Assembly: GCF_000304475.1 (NCBI RefSeq)
Contig: NC_018940.1
Location: 1,116,001-1,180,000 of the forward strand
DNA: 64,000 nt
Direction of reading: 5' to 3'
From: Kazachstania africana CBS 2517
Lineage: Eukaryota; Ascomycota; Saccharomycetes; Saccharomycetales; Saccharomycetaceae
Shown here: positions 47,369 to 57,100 of the stretch, one piece after another
Numbering within the stretch: the first letter of the stretch is position 1
Layout: each line of letters opens with the position of its first letter
Notes under the pieces: model-generated
Seen by the model: only the letters and a program-made list of their open reading frames with translations
The model's database searches: none
Told to the model about the DNA's origin: nothing
Translations under genes and position numbers: made by a program

Positions 47369-49411
47369 ATGGTAAACAAAAATATATTACTATCATTAGC
47401 TTTACTATTCACGCTGGCATCTTTACTTTTCGTAACGATATCCACTGCAGGTGCTTCTTCAAATTATAAACCAATAACAAATGTATACATAGGTGAAGCC
47501 GATATATCTCATATTAATATCACAAAGATTATTCCAGAATTGTCAAATGTTATGACTTTCCTAGGAGCTGCTTTAATTTACTCTAATATCTCATCCGAAA
47601 CTTTATTCGGCGCCTTGAAAAACCTTTCTCAAACTGCTGCTTTAGATCCAATCTTAGAAATATTAATCGATTCTGATAATTTAACCAGCACTTTAGATTC
47701 AGTCGTCTCATTATCTCCATTACTAGTGTCTGGTAACATCAGTGTCACTGAAAGTGAGGTCTCTGGAATTGAACAAGTCTTGGCTTTATCTTCAAACACC
47801 AGTAAGACTTTATCTGAATTGACTGACTTAGTCACTGATCTATCTTCTTCAAACTCAACTTCAAGTTCTGCTTTAACTTCTTTGGTCTTTGAATTATTAG
47901 AAGATTCTTACAATGCTACCGCTGTCACCAATGCATTAACTGATTTATTAGGCATGGGTCTCACCAACTTAATGAGTTTGTTACCAGCTTTGGAAATCAT
48001 CGAAGGCTCAAACAACGCTTCCGCTACTTTTGAATCATTAGTCACATTGATGAACAGTTCGATCTCTACTAGTGTTGAAACTGTATTGTTGAGTACTTTA
48101 TCTACTTCATCCAACATTACTTCTACAATTGTAGGAATGGAAAGCTTGGAACCTGCTTATAAGGACGCTTTAGAAGCTGTCAGAATATTATTTGAAAGTG
48201 CAAAGAATCAAACTCAAACTTTAAGCTACTTGGAAGAAATCATTAGCAGTAATTTGACTACTTCTTCTGTCGCTAAAGAAGCAATGGCTGATTTAACTAC
48301 TATTTACGATAACAATAAAGACAAAGAAACTTTAATGTCCACTATCTCATCCTTAACTTCATCATTGACTACCTTGGCAAGTTCATTAACTAGCACTACT
48401 ACTTCTGAATTGAAATCATTAAATGAATTGTTAAACTACAGTACAAATTCTTCTGCTACCGTTGAGTTATTGGATGAATTAGAATCTGTCTTGGATGAAG
48501 ATACTAGTTTAGCTGGTTACTTCCCAGACTTGGTTACCTTACTTGAAGCATCCACTAATGCAACAGGCACAATGGAAGCTTTATTAGATTTAATTGAGTT
48601 TGCTTCAACTAGTGAAGCCACAAGTCTATTACCATTAGTCGAACTATTATCCCAAATTACCGGTATTGATTCGGTTACATCTGAACAGTTATACACATTA
48701 ACTCCTAACATTTTAGAATACTTGAACATTCCATTCAAATTCAGATTATCTATTTTCACATTATGCAAAATTAATGGGGAAAACAAGATTACCACATGTT
48801 CAAAATCTCATGCTGTTCAAAACTTAGACTTCAGAACCATTATCTATGACGCCTTATTGGATTCCGATTTTGAACCATACGTTGAAGCTTTAGGTTTGAC
48901 TAAATATGACTTACAATTACAAGGTAAGTTATTAAAGAAAGAAAAGTACTACGTTCCAGCTGTCAGAGCTGTATTAGCATTTAACTTAATTTCTATTGTA
49001 CTTGGTTTCTTCTTAATGATCTGTTTCACTATGATGATTGTCCGTCCAGCAATCAAGGTCTATGGATTGAAGGGTTGTTGTTTCGTTCTTGTCACTGGTT
49101 TCTATTTCATAGCCACCGCATTAAGTCCAATTATTATTTCTGCTATGATCCAAATCATCAAAAGTGGTACTGCTGCTGATAAATTCAATGTTGTCTACAC
49201 TAGTGGTGCTGCATCCTTAGGTCTAACATGGACCAGTTTCTGTCTTTCTTTGTTCACATGTTCGATTGTCCTATACATCTGGTGGACTGACAGAAAATCA
49301 GCTGGTGCCGTTGTTGTTGATAAGGAAATGAGCGGAGAAAGCAGCGATTCTTCATTAAAAGCTTCAAAACAAGAAATCAAGATTGAGACTGAAAAGGCAT
49401 CTGATAATTAA
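47369..49411 (+). CDS. INA1: Ina1, Sur7/claudin-like plasma membrane protein with large repeat-bearing outer loop
   Basis: 680 residues from the ATG at 47369 (S. cerevisiae 675). One membrane helix lies at about residues 5-28, and three more at about 533-557, 570-595 and 614-640. The ~500-residue loop between helices 1 and 2 should be outside the cell. It holds a Cys466-Cys477 pair followed by VQNLDFRTIIYD, shared with PUN1, and before that a degenerate array of ~31-44-residue units with 16 N-glycosylation sequons from residue 50 to 397. The short C-terminus is acidic. In yeast Ina1 is a plasma membrane protein of unknown function with WGD paralogue Fat3, linked to fatty acid uptake. Codon use is strongly biased towards TTA/TTG leucine, suggesting high expression. 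It is convergent with PUN1. Confidence 0.92.
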   Translation: MVNKNILLSLALLFTLASLLFVTISTAGASSNYKPITNVYIGEADISHINITKIIPELSNVMTFLGAALIYSNISSETLFGALKNLSQTAALDPILEILIDSDNLTSTLDSVVSLSPLLVSGNISVTESEVSGIEQVLALSSNTSKTLSELTDLVTDLSSSNSTSSSALTSLVFELLEDSYNATAVTNALTDLLGMGLTNLMSLLPALEIIEGSNNASATFESLVTLMNSSISTSVETVLLSTLSTSSNITSTIVGMESLEPAYKDALEAVRILFESAKNQTQTLSYLEEIISSNLTTSSVAKEAMADLTTIYDNNKDKETLMSTISSLTSSLTTLASSLTSTTTSELKSLNELLNYSTNSSATVELLDELESVLDEDTSLAGYFPDLVTLLEASTNATGTMEALLDLIEFASTSEATSLLPLVELLSQITGIDSVTSEQLYTLTPNILEYLNIPFKFRLSIFTLCKINGENKITTCSKSHAVQNLDFRTIIYDALLDSDFEPYVEALGLTKYDLQLQGKLLKKEKYYVPAVRAVLAFNLISIVLGFFLMICFTMMIVRPAIKVYGLKGCCFVLVTGFYFIATALSPIIISAMIQIIKSGTAADKFNVVYTSGAASLGLTWTSFCLSLFTCSIVLYIWWTDRKSAGAVVVDKEMSGESSDSSLKASKQEIKIETEKASDN

Positions 49412-49674
49412 TCAAATACGTGTGTAAATATGTATGTGTAATTAACCACTCTTCAAATAAATTAATTGTATGATAGATTCATATCCAGGGAAATACATTT
49501 ATTTTTATTTTAAAAGTTTTCTAACATAGGATATTTTTAATATATGTAAAAATATATATAATCTTGCAAGACATGGAAATGAGTAAGTGTTCCATAAGGT
49601 TAAAAACAGTTCATGAATATATATATATGAGAAGAAGTGAATACAATGGACAAAAGAACTAAAAAGAATTGGAC

Positions 49675-50463
49675 CTAAAGTAATGGTCTCTTTTCAATTG
49701 GAGCAGCATACATCTGAACTTGTCTACGACGAATAACGAACGACCAGGCAAAAATGTTGAGTAGAGCAGCTACAACTGCAGCCCAAGCCAGAGCAAAATA
49801 ATTCAAACCCAAGCTTAAACTGATGCCATAATCGCTGTAGTTATTATTTAAGATGTGACGGATGAAAATGTATGTTCCTAGACCAGTTGCCGCACTGATC
49901 AATAGGGAGAAGAAGGCTATTAGTGCCATACACACACCAAATACCTTGATTAAAGTCAAATGAATGATGCATCTAAGGAAAGTGAGGACTATGCATAGAA
50001 AACTAGTGACAATACCTATCAAAAGGGTAATAAACATACATTTAATGATACGATTGTAATAGCCCAATTCAGTTTGTAATTTTTCAGGTAATATGATGTC
50101 AGCGATGGAGTCTATTGTAGAGAGAACGTTATTATCCTCGATATTATCGTAGATAAGATCTTCCAAATTAAAATTTTGAATTCCACTGGGGGAAGTACAG
50201 GAAGTGACAGCTTTTGATGAGTCTTCAATACAGTATGACCATAAACCGATGTTGATATAAGAAGGCAATATGTCGCTGATTTCAGATATGGTCGCAGAGC
50301 CAAGGACAGTTGATGTATTCAGCTCCGAAAGGTTTATCTGAGCTGCATATATTTTGTTAATGGGGCTATAATTCTTAGTAGAGCCTGCACATGCAATACA
50401 GGCTAGTATGAGTGCTGCAAATGAGCAGATAGCAGTCAGCAGTAAACTGAAAAAATTTGACAT
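49675..50463 (-). CDS. PUN1: Pun1, four-helix plasma membrane protein of the Sur7/PalI type
   Basis: 262 residues from the ATG at 50463, the S. cerevisiae length (263). Membrane helices lie at about residues 5-27, 138-160, 170-200 and 222-246. The first outer loop contains a claudin-like motif, GLWSYC with Cys78 and Cys89, then IQNFNLEDLIYD. The tail is basic (FVIRRRQVQ). In S. cerevisiae Pun1 sits in MCC/eisosome patches, is induced by nitrogen stress and supports filamentous growth and cell wall strength. It is convergent with INA1 (263 bp), to which it is visibly related at both ends of the sequence. Confidence 0.9.
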   Translation of the reverse strand: MSNFFSLLLTAICSFAALILACIACAGSTKNYSPINKIYAAQINLSELNTSTVLGSATISEISDILPSYINIGLWSYCIEDSSKAVTSCTSPSGIQNFNLEDLIYDNIEDNNVLSTIDSIADIILPEKLQTELGYYNRIIKCMFITLLIGIVTSFLCIVLTFLRCIIHLTLIKVFGVCMALIAFFSLLISAATGLGTYIFIRHILNNNYSDYGISLSLGLNYFALAWAAVVAALLNIFAWSFVIRRRQVQMYAAPIEKRPLL

Positions 50464-51120
50464 TTCTATTATATTATTTCAAAAGGAAAGACCTCAATCG
50501 TCTATATTCTTGTAGATAGATTTGCAACTTGATCTTCCAGAAGTAAATGTGATTTATATATAATGAATTCTATTAATATATCACTTCTATTTTAATAATG
50601 GAAACTCAGCGTTATTTCTTTTTTCACGCCCTGCGCCAAGCACATTGACGACGGTTTCCCGATGTGGACACCAAATTAAAGAGATGGCTTGGTTTCACGC
50701 TGTGAATTAAAATTAGACTGGCCAAGAAATCACTCGGTGTGGGGTGAGAGAGAGACCATGTGTGTGTGTGTTTTAGTAGTATGTGCATGCATTGAGGGAA
50801 ATGAAATAATGGACCTGAACTATTACTCATTATCAGCCGAGTTTCCACTCAGAAGGAGCCGTGTTCTCTTATCAGCCATCGGGTGTCTACTTCGTCACCC
50901 AGCGTCGTGTCGTGTCACTCACAACTACCCTTCGAGTGTGCCATGGTCATGTGATGAACAGCTTTCTGGGATGATTTGATTTTTTCGGTGCTTTTTCGGT
51001 TGCGTATAAGCCCTATTTTCGCAAGACCTAATTTCAAGATTCTCTTGTAAGTTCAAACGCAGTTGTTGTAGTGAAGAGTGGATCTTCTACGTACACTCAA
51101 ATTCGAACGGGGGCTACTCA
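50464..51120. other. Divergent promoter region of PUN1 and VPS36
   Basis: 657 bp containing a short (GT)n run near 50758-50772 and otherwise mixed sequence. ORFs here are shadows. No RNA gene or clear factor site is recognised. Confidence 0.5.
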
Positions 51121-52611
51121 ATGGAATACTGTCGTTACATAGAGACTAGCAGGTCAGGACAGCCGACTTTGAGGGAAAATGAAAACGATATCTTGATTGA
51201 CTATTCAGTCGGTCTTTACAGTGGGAAATTGAAGCAGCTGGATAAGCAAGATGGTAGGGTGTTTTTAACGTCACAGAGACTTATTTATGTGGATAATAAG
51301 TTGCCTGTCAGTAATTCAATCTTTTTGGAGTTGGATAATATTGAATCAATAGATTACAATGGAAGTTTTCTGAAAAAATCACCAAAGATAATCATTTTTC
51401 TAAAGAAAAGAAACTCAGAGAAGGATAAGAAGACTAGGAATGTGAATTCACTCTGGAAATGTCCCATTTGTCAATCTGATAATATATTAAATGGAATCAA
51501 GCTTTCCATGGAGAATGCTAAAGAACAGGGATTGGTCTGCAACATCTGTGGAGTACCTTTAGACTTCTCTTTGATCAAGGATTCACTGACATATAGTAAA
51601 CCATCTCGAAATAGTTCTCATGAAGATAGTATTTGTCCTGCATGTACATTCATGAATCATCCGGATCTTACGAACTGCGAAATATGTGGTACAAGATTGA
51701 AAAAACAGGCTGGGGTTATTGTTTCTGATTCGAAAAAACCTTTATTTATTCAGTTAAGTTTTAGGAGGTCAGACGGTACACTATTCTATCAAGCATTAAC
51801 AAATCTATTGAAAGAGATAAAACATAAGGATGTCTTTAATAAAAACGCAACTACTATAAATGGTGTTTTAATCAATGAAAGGGAGAAAGAAAAATTGGCC
51901 AAAAATTCCAACTTTGCCATTAGTGAGAATAAAATGGACCTAGTAGGAATAAGTGGGTTAGAGAAATCCAGGGAAAATCAATTATTAAACAATGATATCT
52001 TGTTCAACAATGCCTTGACCGATATGAATAATTTGATGTCCCTAGTAGATAAAATTCAAAGACTGTATAGAAATAAGGACTACGAAATAAAGGTAAAACC
52101 TTCTTTGATCATAGATAGGGAGAAGTTCTTTGACAAAGACTATTTTATGGATGAGATTGCAAGAGAAATCTATGAGTTTGCAATATTGGAATTTCAAAAT
52201 GATGGTAACGTAATGATAACGCTGGTGGATCTGTATGCCATGTATAACAAGACGATGAGAATTGGTACAGGTCTTATTTCACCTCAAGAAATGAAAGAAG
52301 CTTGTGAAAGATTCACAAAACTGGGATTGGAAGAATTAAAATTAATGAAAATTAATAATAGAGTTCTTTGTCTTTCAAGTGTCAATTCATTTGAAGTAAT
52401 AAAATCTAAGATTATTAAATTTGTTGAAGATTGTCCAGGATCAGATGTTTTAAAAATAAATCAACATTTGAATCCAGAATCACAAGCAAATAGTAACTGG
52501 ACAATGGGTGTCATTGCTGAAATATTACAGGATTGTATGGATAGCGAAAAACTTGTTATTGATGAACAACTAAGCGGCATCCACTACTACAAAAACAATA
52601 GTTGGTTATAG
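51121..52611 (+). CDS. VPS36: Vps36, ESCRT-II subunit with GLUE and NZF zinc fingers
   Basis: 496 residues from the ATG at 51121 (S. cerevisiae 566). The split GLUE (PH-like) domain starts at residue 1 and is interrupted by two zinc fingers: Cys114/117/140/143 and Cys172/175/186/189. The rest of GLUE and a linker follow, then the tandem winged-helix region that packs with Snf8 and Vps25. Vps36 binds PI3P, Vps28 of ESCRT-I and ubiquitin, bringing cargo into multivesicular bodies. It is shorter than the S. cerevisiae protein mainly in loops. Convergent with CDC73 (93 bp). Confidence 0.96.
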   Translation: MEYCRYIETSRSGQPTLRENENDILIDYSVGLYSGKLKQLDKQDGRVFLTSQRLIYVDNKLPVSNSIFLELDNIESIDYNGSFLKKSPKIIIFLKKRNSEKDKKTRNVNSLWKCPICQSDNILNGIKLSMENAKEQGLVCNICGVPLDFSLIKDSLTYSKPSRNSSHEDSICPACTFMNHPDLTNCEICGTRLKKQAGVIVSDSKKPLFIQLSFRRSDGTLFYQALTNLLKEIKHKDVFNKNATTINGVLINEREKEKLAKNSNFAISENKMDLVGISGLEKSRENQLLNNDILFNNALTDMNNLMSLVDKIQRLYRNKDYEIKVKPSLIIDREKFFDKDYFMDEIAREIYEFAILEFQNDGNVMITLVDLYAMYNKTMRIGTGLISPQEMKEACERFTKLGLEELKLMKINNRVLCLSSVNSFEVIKSKIIKFVEDCPGSDVLKINQHLNPESQANSNWTMGVIAEILQDCMDSEKLVIDEQLSGIHYYKNNSWL

Positions 52612-52704
52612 TACTCTTTTTCATAATAATAAAACAAACATGCATTCATTCATGTCTATGATATACTTACATATATATATACATATTTTCTAGAATTTCG
52701 GCAA

Positions 52705-53844
52705 TTAATGATAACCTTTTGATATTAGTTCCTTTTCGAGACTGTTCCAAAAGTAACGGACAACCTCAACATCCTTAAATCTCTTATTTTTGTCAAGCGC
52801 CATCCTTTGAACATTCCATTGCTGCACATGCTGTGGTACTTCGTCTCCATTGAAATAGAAATAATAACCTTTGCAACGTTGGAATAGTTCTTGCGGGGTG
52901 TTCCATTGATAACTATTGAATTGCCATGAATGTCCTGTCGTGAATATAGCTACAACTCTGTCCCAGTACTCTGGCTTTGTAAACATTCTTGTATTATTTA
53001 CAACAATGAATCTAATAGGTCTAGTTATTCTATCAAACTTTTTCTCTATTGTAACTAAGTCATTTTGTAAAGAAGAAGAAAAATCACTTGAAGTGACATA
53101 TTGAGACTCCTCCAAAAACTTTTTGATGTTACTTATTGTTAATATTGATGATGCTGCAGAAGGTATCAAAATGATTGGATCTTTACGAGATACCTGCTTT
53201 GATATATTTGCTGTTTTTGAGACGTGGCCGTCAGTTTTACGAGTTTTGGAGCGCATAGAAGACTTCATCGACTGTACTAATTTGAGTTCAGCATCTTTAA
53301 TTAAATATCCAAAATCAATAGGTTTAGAACCACGTAAGGAAGAATTATGATCTAATAATACTCTTTCATGTTTCATAGTTTCCGCTAATATGGGATCGCT
53401 GTTACTTATATCTTTTATGTGCTCATCCTTTCTAGTTTCAGATTCGTCCTTGGATTCTGTGGAAATTTTAGCTTCATCTGCCACTTTTTCGGAAACACTT
53501 GTGAGATACCTTGAAGTGTCTGCTTCACCACTTAACCAATTAAGCAAATCTGTCCTCTGTAAAAATGAAATATTAGTCAATTGTTTCTTTTGACAGTCAG
53601 CTAAATAATCTGCGGCACTCGAATCCTTATGCATCCAACAATGGATTATTACCTTTAATGGTGTCGCATTTCCAGTAACTTCGAATTCAGTAGGCACTTT
53701 CAATGATATTTCCTCAGCATTAGCAAAGGATATCTTCTCAGCATTACCTATATCATCCGTATTTTCATTATTAGCGTGTAATAAAGAAAATTTATCTCCA
53801 TTTTTCAAATGCTCCCTGACCTTGTTTAAAATTGAGTTCGTCAT
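52705..53844 (-). CDS. CDC73: Cdc73, Paf1 complex subunit (parafibromin homologue)
   Basis: 379 residues from the ATG at 53844 (S. cerevisiae 393). The N-terminal part carries the RTDLLNWLSGE stretch, the middle is charged and disordered, and the C-terminal Ras-like domain covers about residues 225-379 (DPIILIPSAASSILTISNIKKFLEE through FKDVEVVRYFWNSLEKEL). As part of Paf1C, Cdc73 binds Pol II and Spt5 tails and promotes elongation-linked histone modification. It is divergent from the YLR419W orthologue. A (TA)n tract lies at 53910-53924, 66 bp upstream of its ATG. Confidence 0.96.
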   Translation of the reverse strand: MTNSILNKVREHLKNGDKFSLLHANNENTDDIGNAEKISFANAEEISLKVPTEFEVTGNATPLKVIIHCWMHKDSSAADYLADCQKKQLTNISFLQRTDLLNWLSGEADTSRYLTSVSEKVADEAKISTESKDESETRKDEHIKDISNSDPILAETMKHERVLLDHNSSLRGSKPIDFGYLIKDAELKLVQSMKSSMRSKTRKTDGHVSKTANISKQVSRKDPIILIPSAASSILTISNIKKFLEESQYVTSSDFSSSLQNDLVTIEKKFDRITRPIRFIVVNNTRMFTKPEYWDRVVAIFTTGHSWQFNSYQWNTPQELFQRCKGYYFYFNGDEVPQHVQQWNVQRMALDKNKRFKDVEVVRYFWNSLEKELISKGYH

Positions 53845-53909
53845 CGTGGTGGATTCCTTAAAAAGTATCTTACCGTTTAAAGACCCTCCTACGTCTAAAA
53901 TTTTTCAAC

Positions 53910-53924
53910 TATATATATATATAT
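53910..53924. repeat. (TA)n tract in the CDC73 promoter
   Basis: Fifteen bases of alternating T and A, 66-80 bp upstream of the CDC73 ATG. It can serve as a TATA element and is a likely length-variable microsatellite. Confidence 0.6.
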
Positions 53925-54015
53925 CCGTATACTAATTTGAAGATCACATTAACGGTATCCTAAAAGCTATGTTTTTACGAATTTTGTCAGTTTTGAAAAA
54001 TTTAATAATTAAACG

Positions 54016-54037
54016 CCGGGTAAGCGGTATCTCATCG
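54016..54037. promoter_or_regulatory. Reb1 site with PAC-like motif in the CDC73/YLR419W promoter
   Basis: CCGGGTAA at 54016-54023 is an exact Reb1 site. ATCTCATCG at 54029-54037 matches most of the PAC motif in reverse orientation. Both lie 110-135 bp upstream of the helicase ATG. PAC would fit a helicase linked to ribosome or translation functions, but this is inference. Confidence 0.55.
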
Positions 54038-54148
54038 GAAAAATCTGAAGTTCTTAGAGTTTTAGTTAATATCGAAGAGCTTTATCATAAATAAAGTGAT
54101 CATTTGAAAACGCATCACATAGTATTATAGTCCATTGAGAGTATATCC

Positions 54149-57100
54149 ATGGCAAAGAAAGGCAGCAAAAAGGTTTCCAGCACACCTTCACCAAAACCTG
54201 ATAGCTTGCCTAATGGGAAAAAGAGCAAAAAAGGTAAGAAAAATGAGATAGTAGAGGAGAGTAAAGATGATAGAAAAAGCAAACAGCAAGCTAATCGTGC
54301 CAAAGTAACATCAACTGCAAGCTGGACTGGTAAATTACCTCATACACTGCTTCATGAATTTTGCCAGAAGAAAAAGTGGAATAAGGTTGAATATGATATG
54401 AAAAAGTTTGGCGATAAAGGTTTAATTGCAATCGCTGTACTATCCTATACAGATCCGAAAACAAAGGAAGTTATCACTGTTAGGATGAATGATCCAACTT
54501 ATGACAAGATAAATAACAAAGGTCTATTAGTCCCTCAAGAAACACCGATGGAAGCTAGGCACATGGCAGCTACATTGGCTTTGTGTCGTATTGCCTACAA
54601 CACGAATCTACATATGATGCTGCCGCCTAATCATAAACAGTTATGGTACTATTTGGATGATTTTCGTAAGGGTTTGATCAAAAGCAATAGTACGAAGGCT
54701 AGTAGAACTTTCGACTCAGAACCATTCAAAACTATTTTCGAGGATAGAGTAGCCAAAGCAAAGAGGGAAAAGGAATTAGCAGCTAGAGATAACCAATCTG
54801 AAAAAGAGAGTAAAATGCCCATAGTAATATCATCAAGCACGCTTGCTGAAACCAATAAAGTCAAGAAGCAAACAAATACGAGGCCTTCCTCCAGCAAGCC
54901 AAAACAAAATTGTGCTGCCAATTTTCCAAGAAAGGTTTGGGAAAATGCTACTTTTATCGATTTGGCGGAGTCTAGTAGACAAATTATCGAGATATCAATG
55001 AGAAAATATATCGATTGGACCGCAAAAGGGAACAAAATTGATCGTGATGGTGATAAGGCAAAAGAACTTGAAGAGAAACTCCTCTCTCTGAATTTTAGGA
55101 GAGCTCATGTAAAGGAAGCAATGAAGTATGAGGACCCTCTTTCTTTCTTACTCTTTAATCTTCCTGAAGATGATTTGCCTCAATTCTTTCATAAGAGAAA
55201 AGAGGATTCAAGGAATAAAATTGAAATTTCATCCTTGCCACTACAAACAAGAATGATGGTTGAACGTTTGGTTGAGAGCGGTTTTTCTAATGATGAGGTT
55301 TTATATGCCTTAGAAAAGACTGATATGGACGAAAATGAGGCAGCGGGTTTTCTTACGAGAAGTGTGTTACCTGAACTTCAAGATTTACCTGGCTTGACAG
55401 ACTCTCAGGAGTCAATCGAAATTTGGAATCAGGAGTATGAAAGTCTGAAAAGTATTTACGAAGATAAAGTTGAACTGGTAAAAAAGGATTGTTCCTTCAC
55501 AATTGCATTAGATGATAAACTTAGACTAAAATTAAAAGTTCTCAGAACAAAAAATTATCCTTTTGGCTTGCCTGGGATTATTGTGTCAACTTTTGATAGA
55601 AATTATAAGTTGCCAAACTACATTAAAAAACAGATATTGAGTAAATTATTACTTCACATCAAAGAACTAAGCTTGTTAGGTGATATGTTCGTATTTCATA
55701 TCTACGAATGGCTACAGGAGAACTTTAAGAAGGTTATCGATAACCCCGGTCCATTAGTTATCGGCACCAGCACTGCTTCCACCGGCCTGGATGATGTAGC
55801 TAATACCTCAACACAACAGTCTACCAAAAAAAATAAAACAACGAAGAGCTCAAGACTGCTACCGTCTCAACTAGATGAGGTGAGAAAGAAATATTTTGAA
55901 CGTCTTCAAGGGCAGAATTACAAAGAAATGCAGTTGGTTAGAGCAGCGCTACCAGCATGGAACAAACAAGAGCTTATAGTTGATTTGATTGATAGAAATG
56001 ATGTTGTACTTATTACTGGTGAAACAGGTTCAGGGAAATCTACTCAAGTTGTACAATTTTTGTTAGATTCCCTCTATAAACAGAATAAGTGGAGCAGAAT
56101 TGTTTGCACCCAACCAAGAAGGATTTCTGCGATTGGCCTAGCTGAACGTGTTTCAGACGAACGGTGCGTCAAGTGTGGTGACGAAGTTGGATATGTGATA
56201 AGAGGTGTTAATAAGACGACCCCTTTCACAAGAATCACCTTTATGACGACTGGTGTACTGGTTCGAATGTTACGATCCGACAGGAACTCTCTGGAAAACA
56301 CAATTATAGTTTTAGATGAGGTTCATGAAAGGTCCATTGATACTGACCTCGTTGTTACACTTTTGAGACGTTTCGTCGGTAAAGTTGAAGGCCTAAAAGT
56401 AGTTTTGATGAGTGCTACAATAAGTGTTGATCTGTTCAAAAAATTTTTTCCTGGTCTTGCAACATGCCATATTGAAGGACGTACTTTCCCCATTAAAGAT
56501 TATTATCTGGAGGATATTCTTGGAACCCTGGATTTCAAGATTGCTAAAAATAATAAGAATCATTTTTATAATGATGGAGAAGATATTGACAACAGCGATG
56601 ATGGATATTTGAGGCCATCAGCTGACTCGAAGTTCTTCAGAGCAGGGAATATCAATTATGACTTGATTTGTCAGCTAACAAAGCACGTTGATGGTAGACT
56701 TGAATCTGAAAAAAATGATGGTTCTATTATCATTTTTCTACCCGGTGTTGCTGAAATTAATAAGTGTTGTAGATTACTAAGTGAGGAAGATGCTCAAAAA
56801 CAGTTGGTAGTCTTACCCCTGCATTCAGCCTTGACACCCGAAGATCAGCAAAGAGTGTTCAAGAAGTATCCAGGATATAGAAAAATCGTTGTTTCCACGA
56901 ATATTGCAGAAACCTCTATCACAATTGATGATTGTGTTGCTACAATTGATACAGGGCGTGCGAAAACAACCTACTACAATTCACATGATAACACAACAAG
57001 GTTAATCGAATCATTTATTTCTAAGGCAGAAGCGAAACAACGTAGAGGGCGTGCGGGTAGGGTTAGAGAGGGTGTGTCCTTCAAGCTTTTTTCTAGAAGT

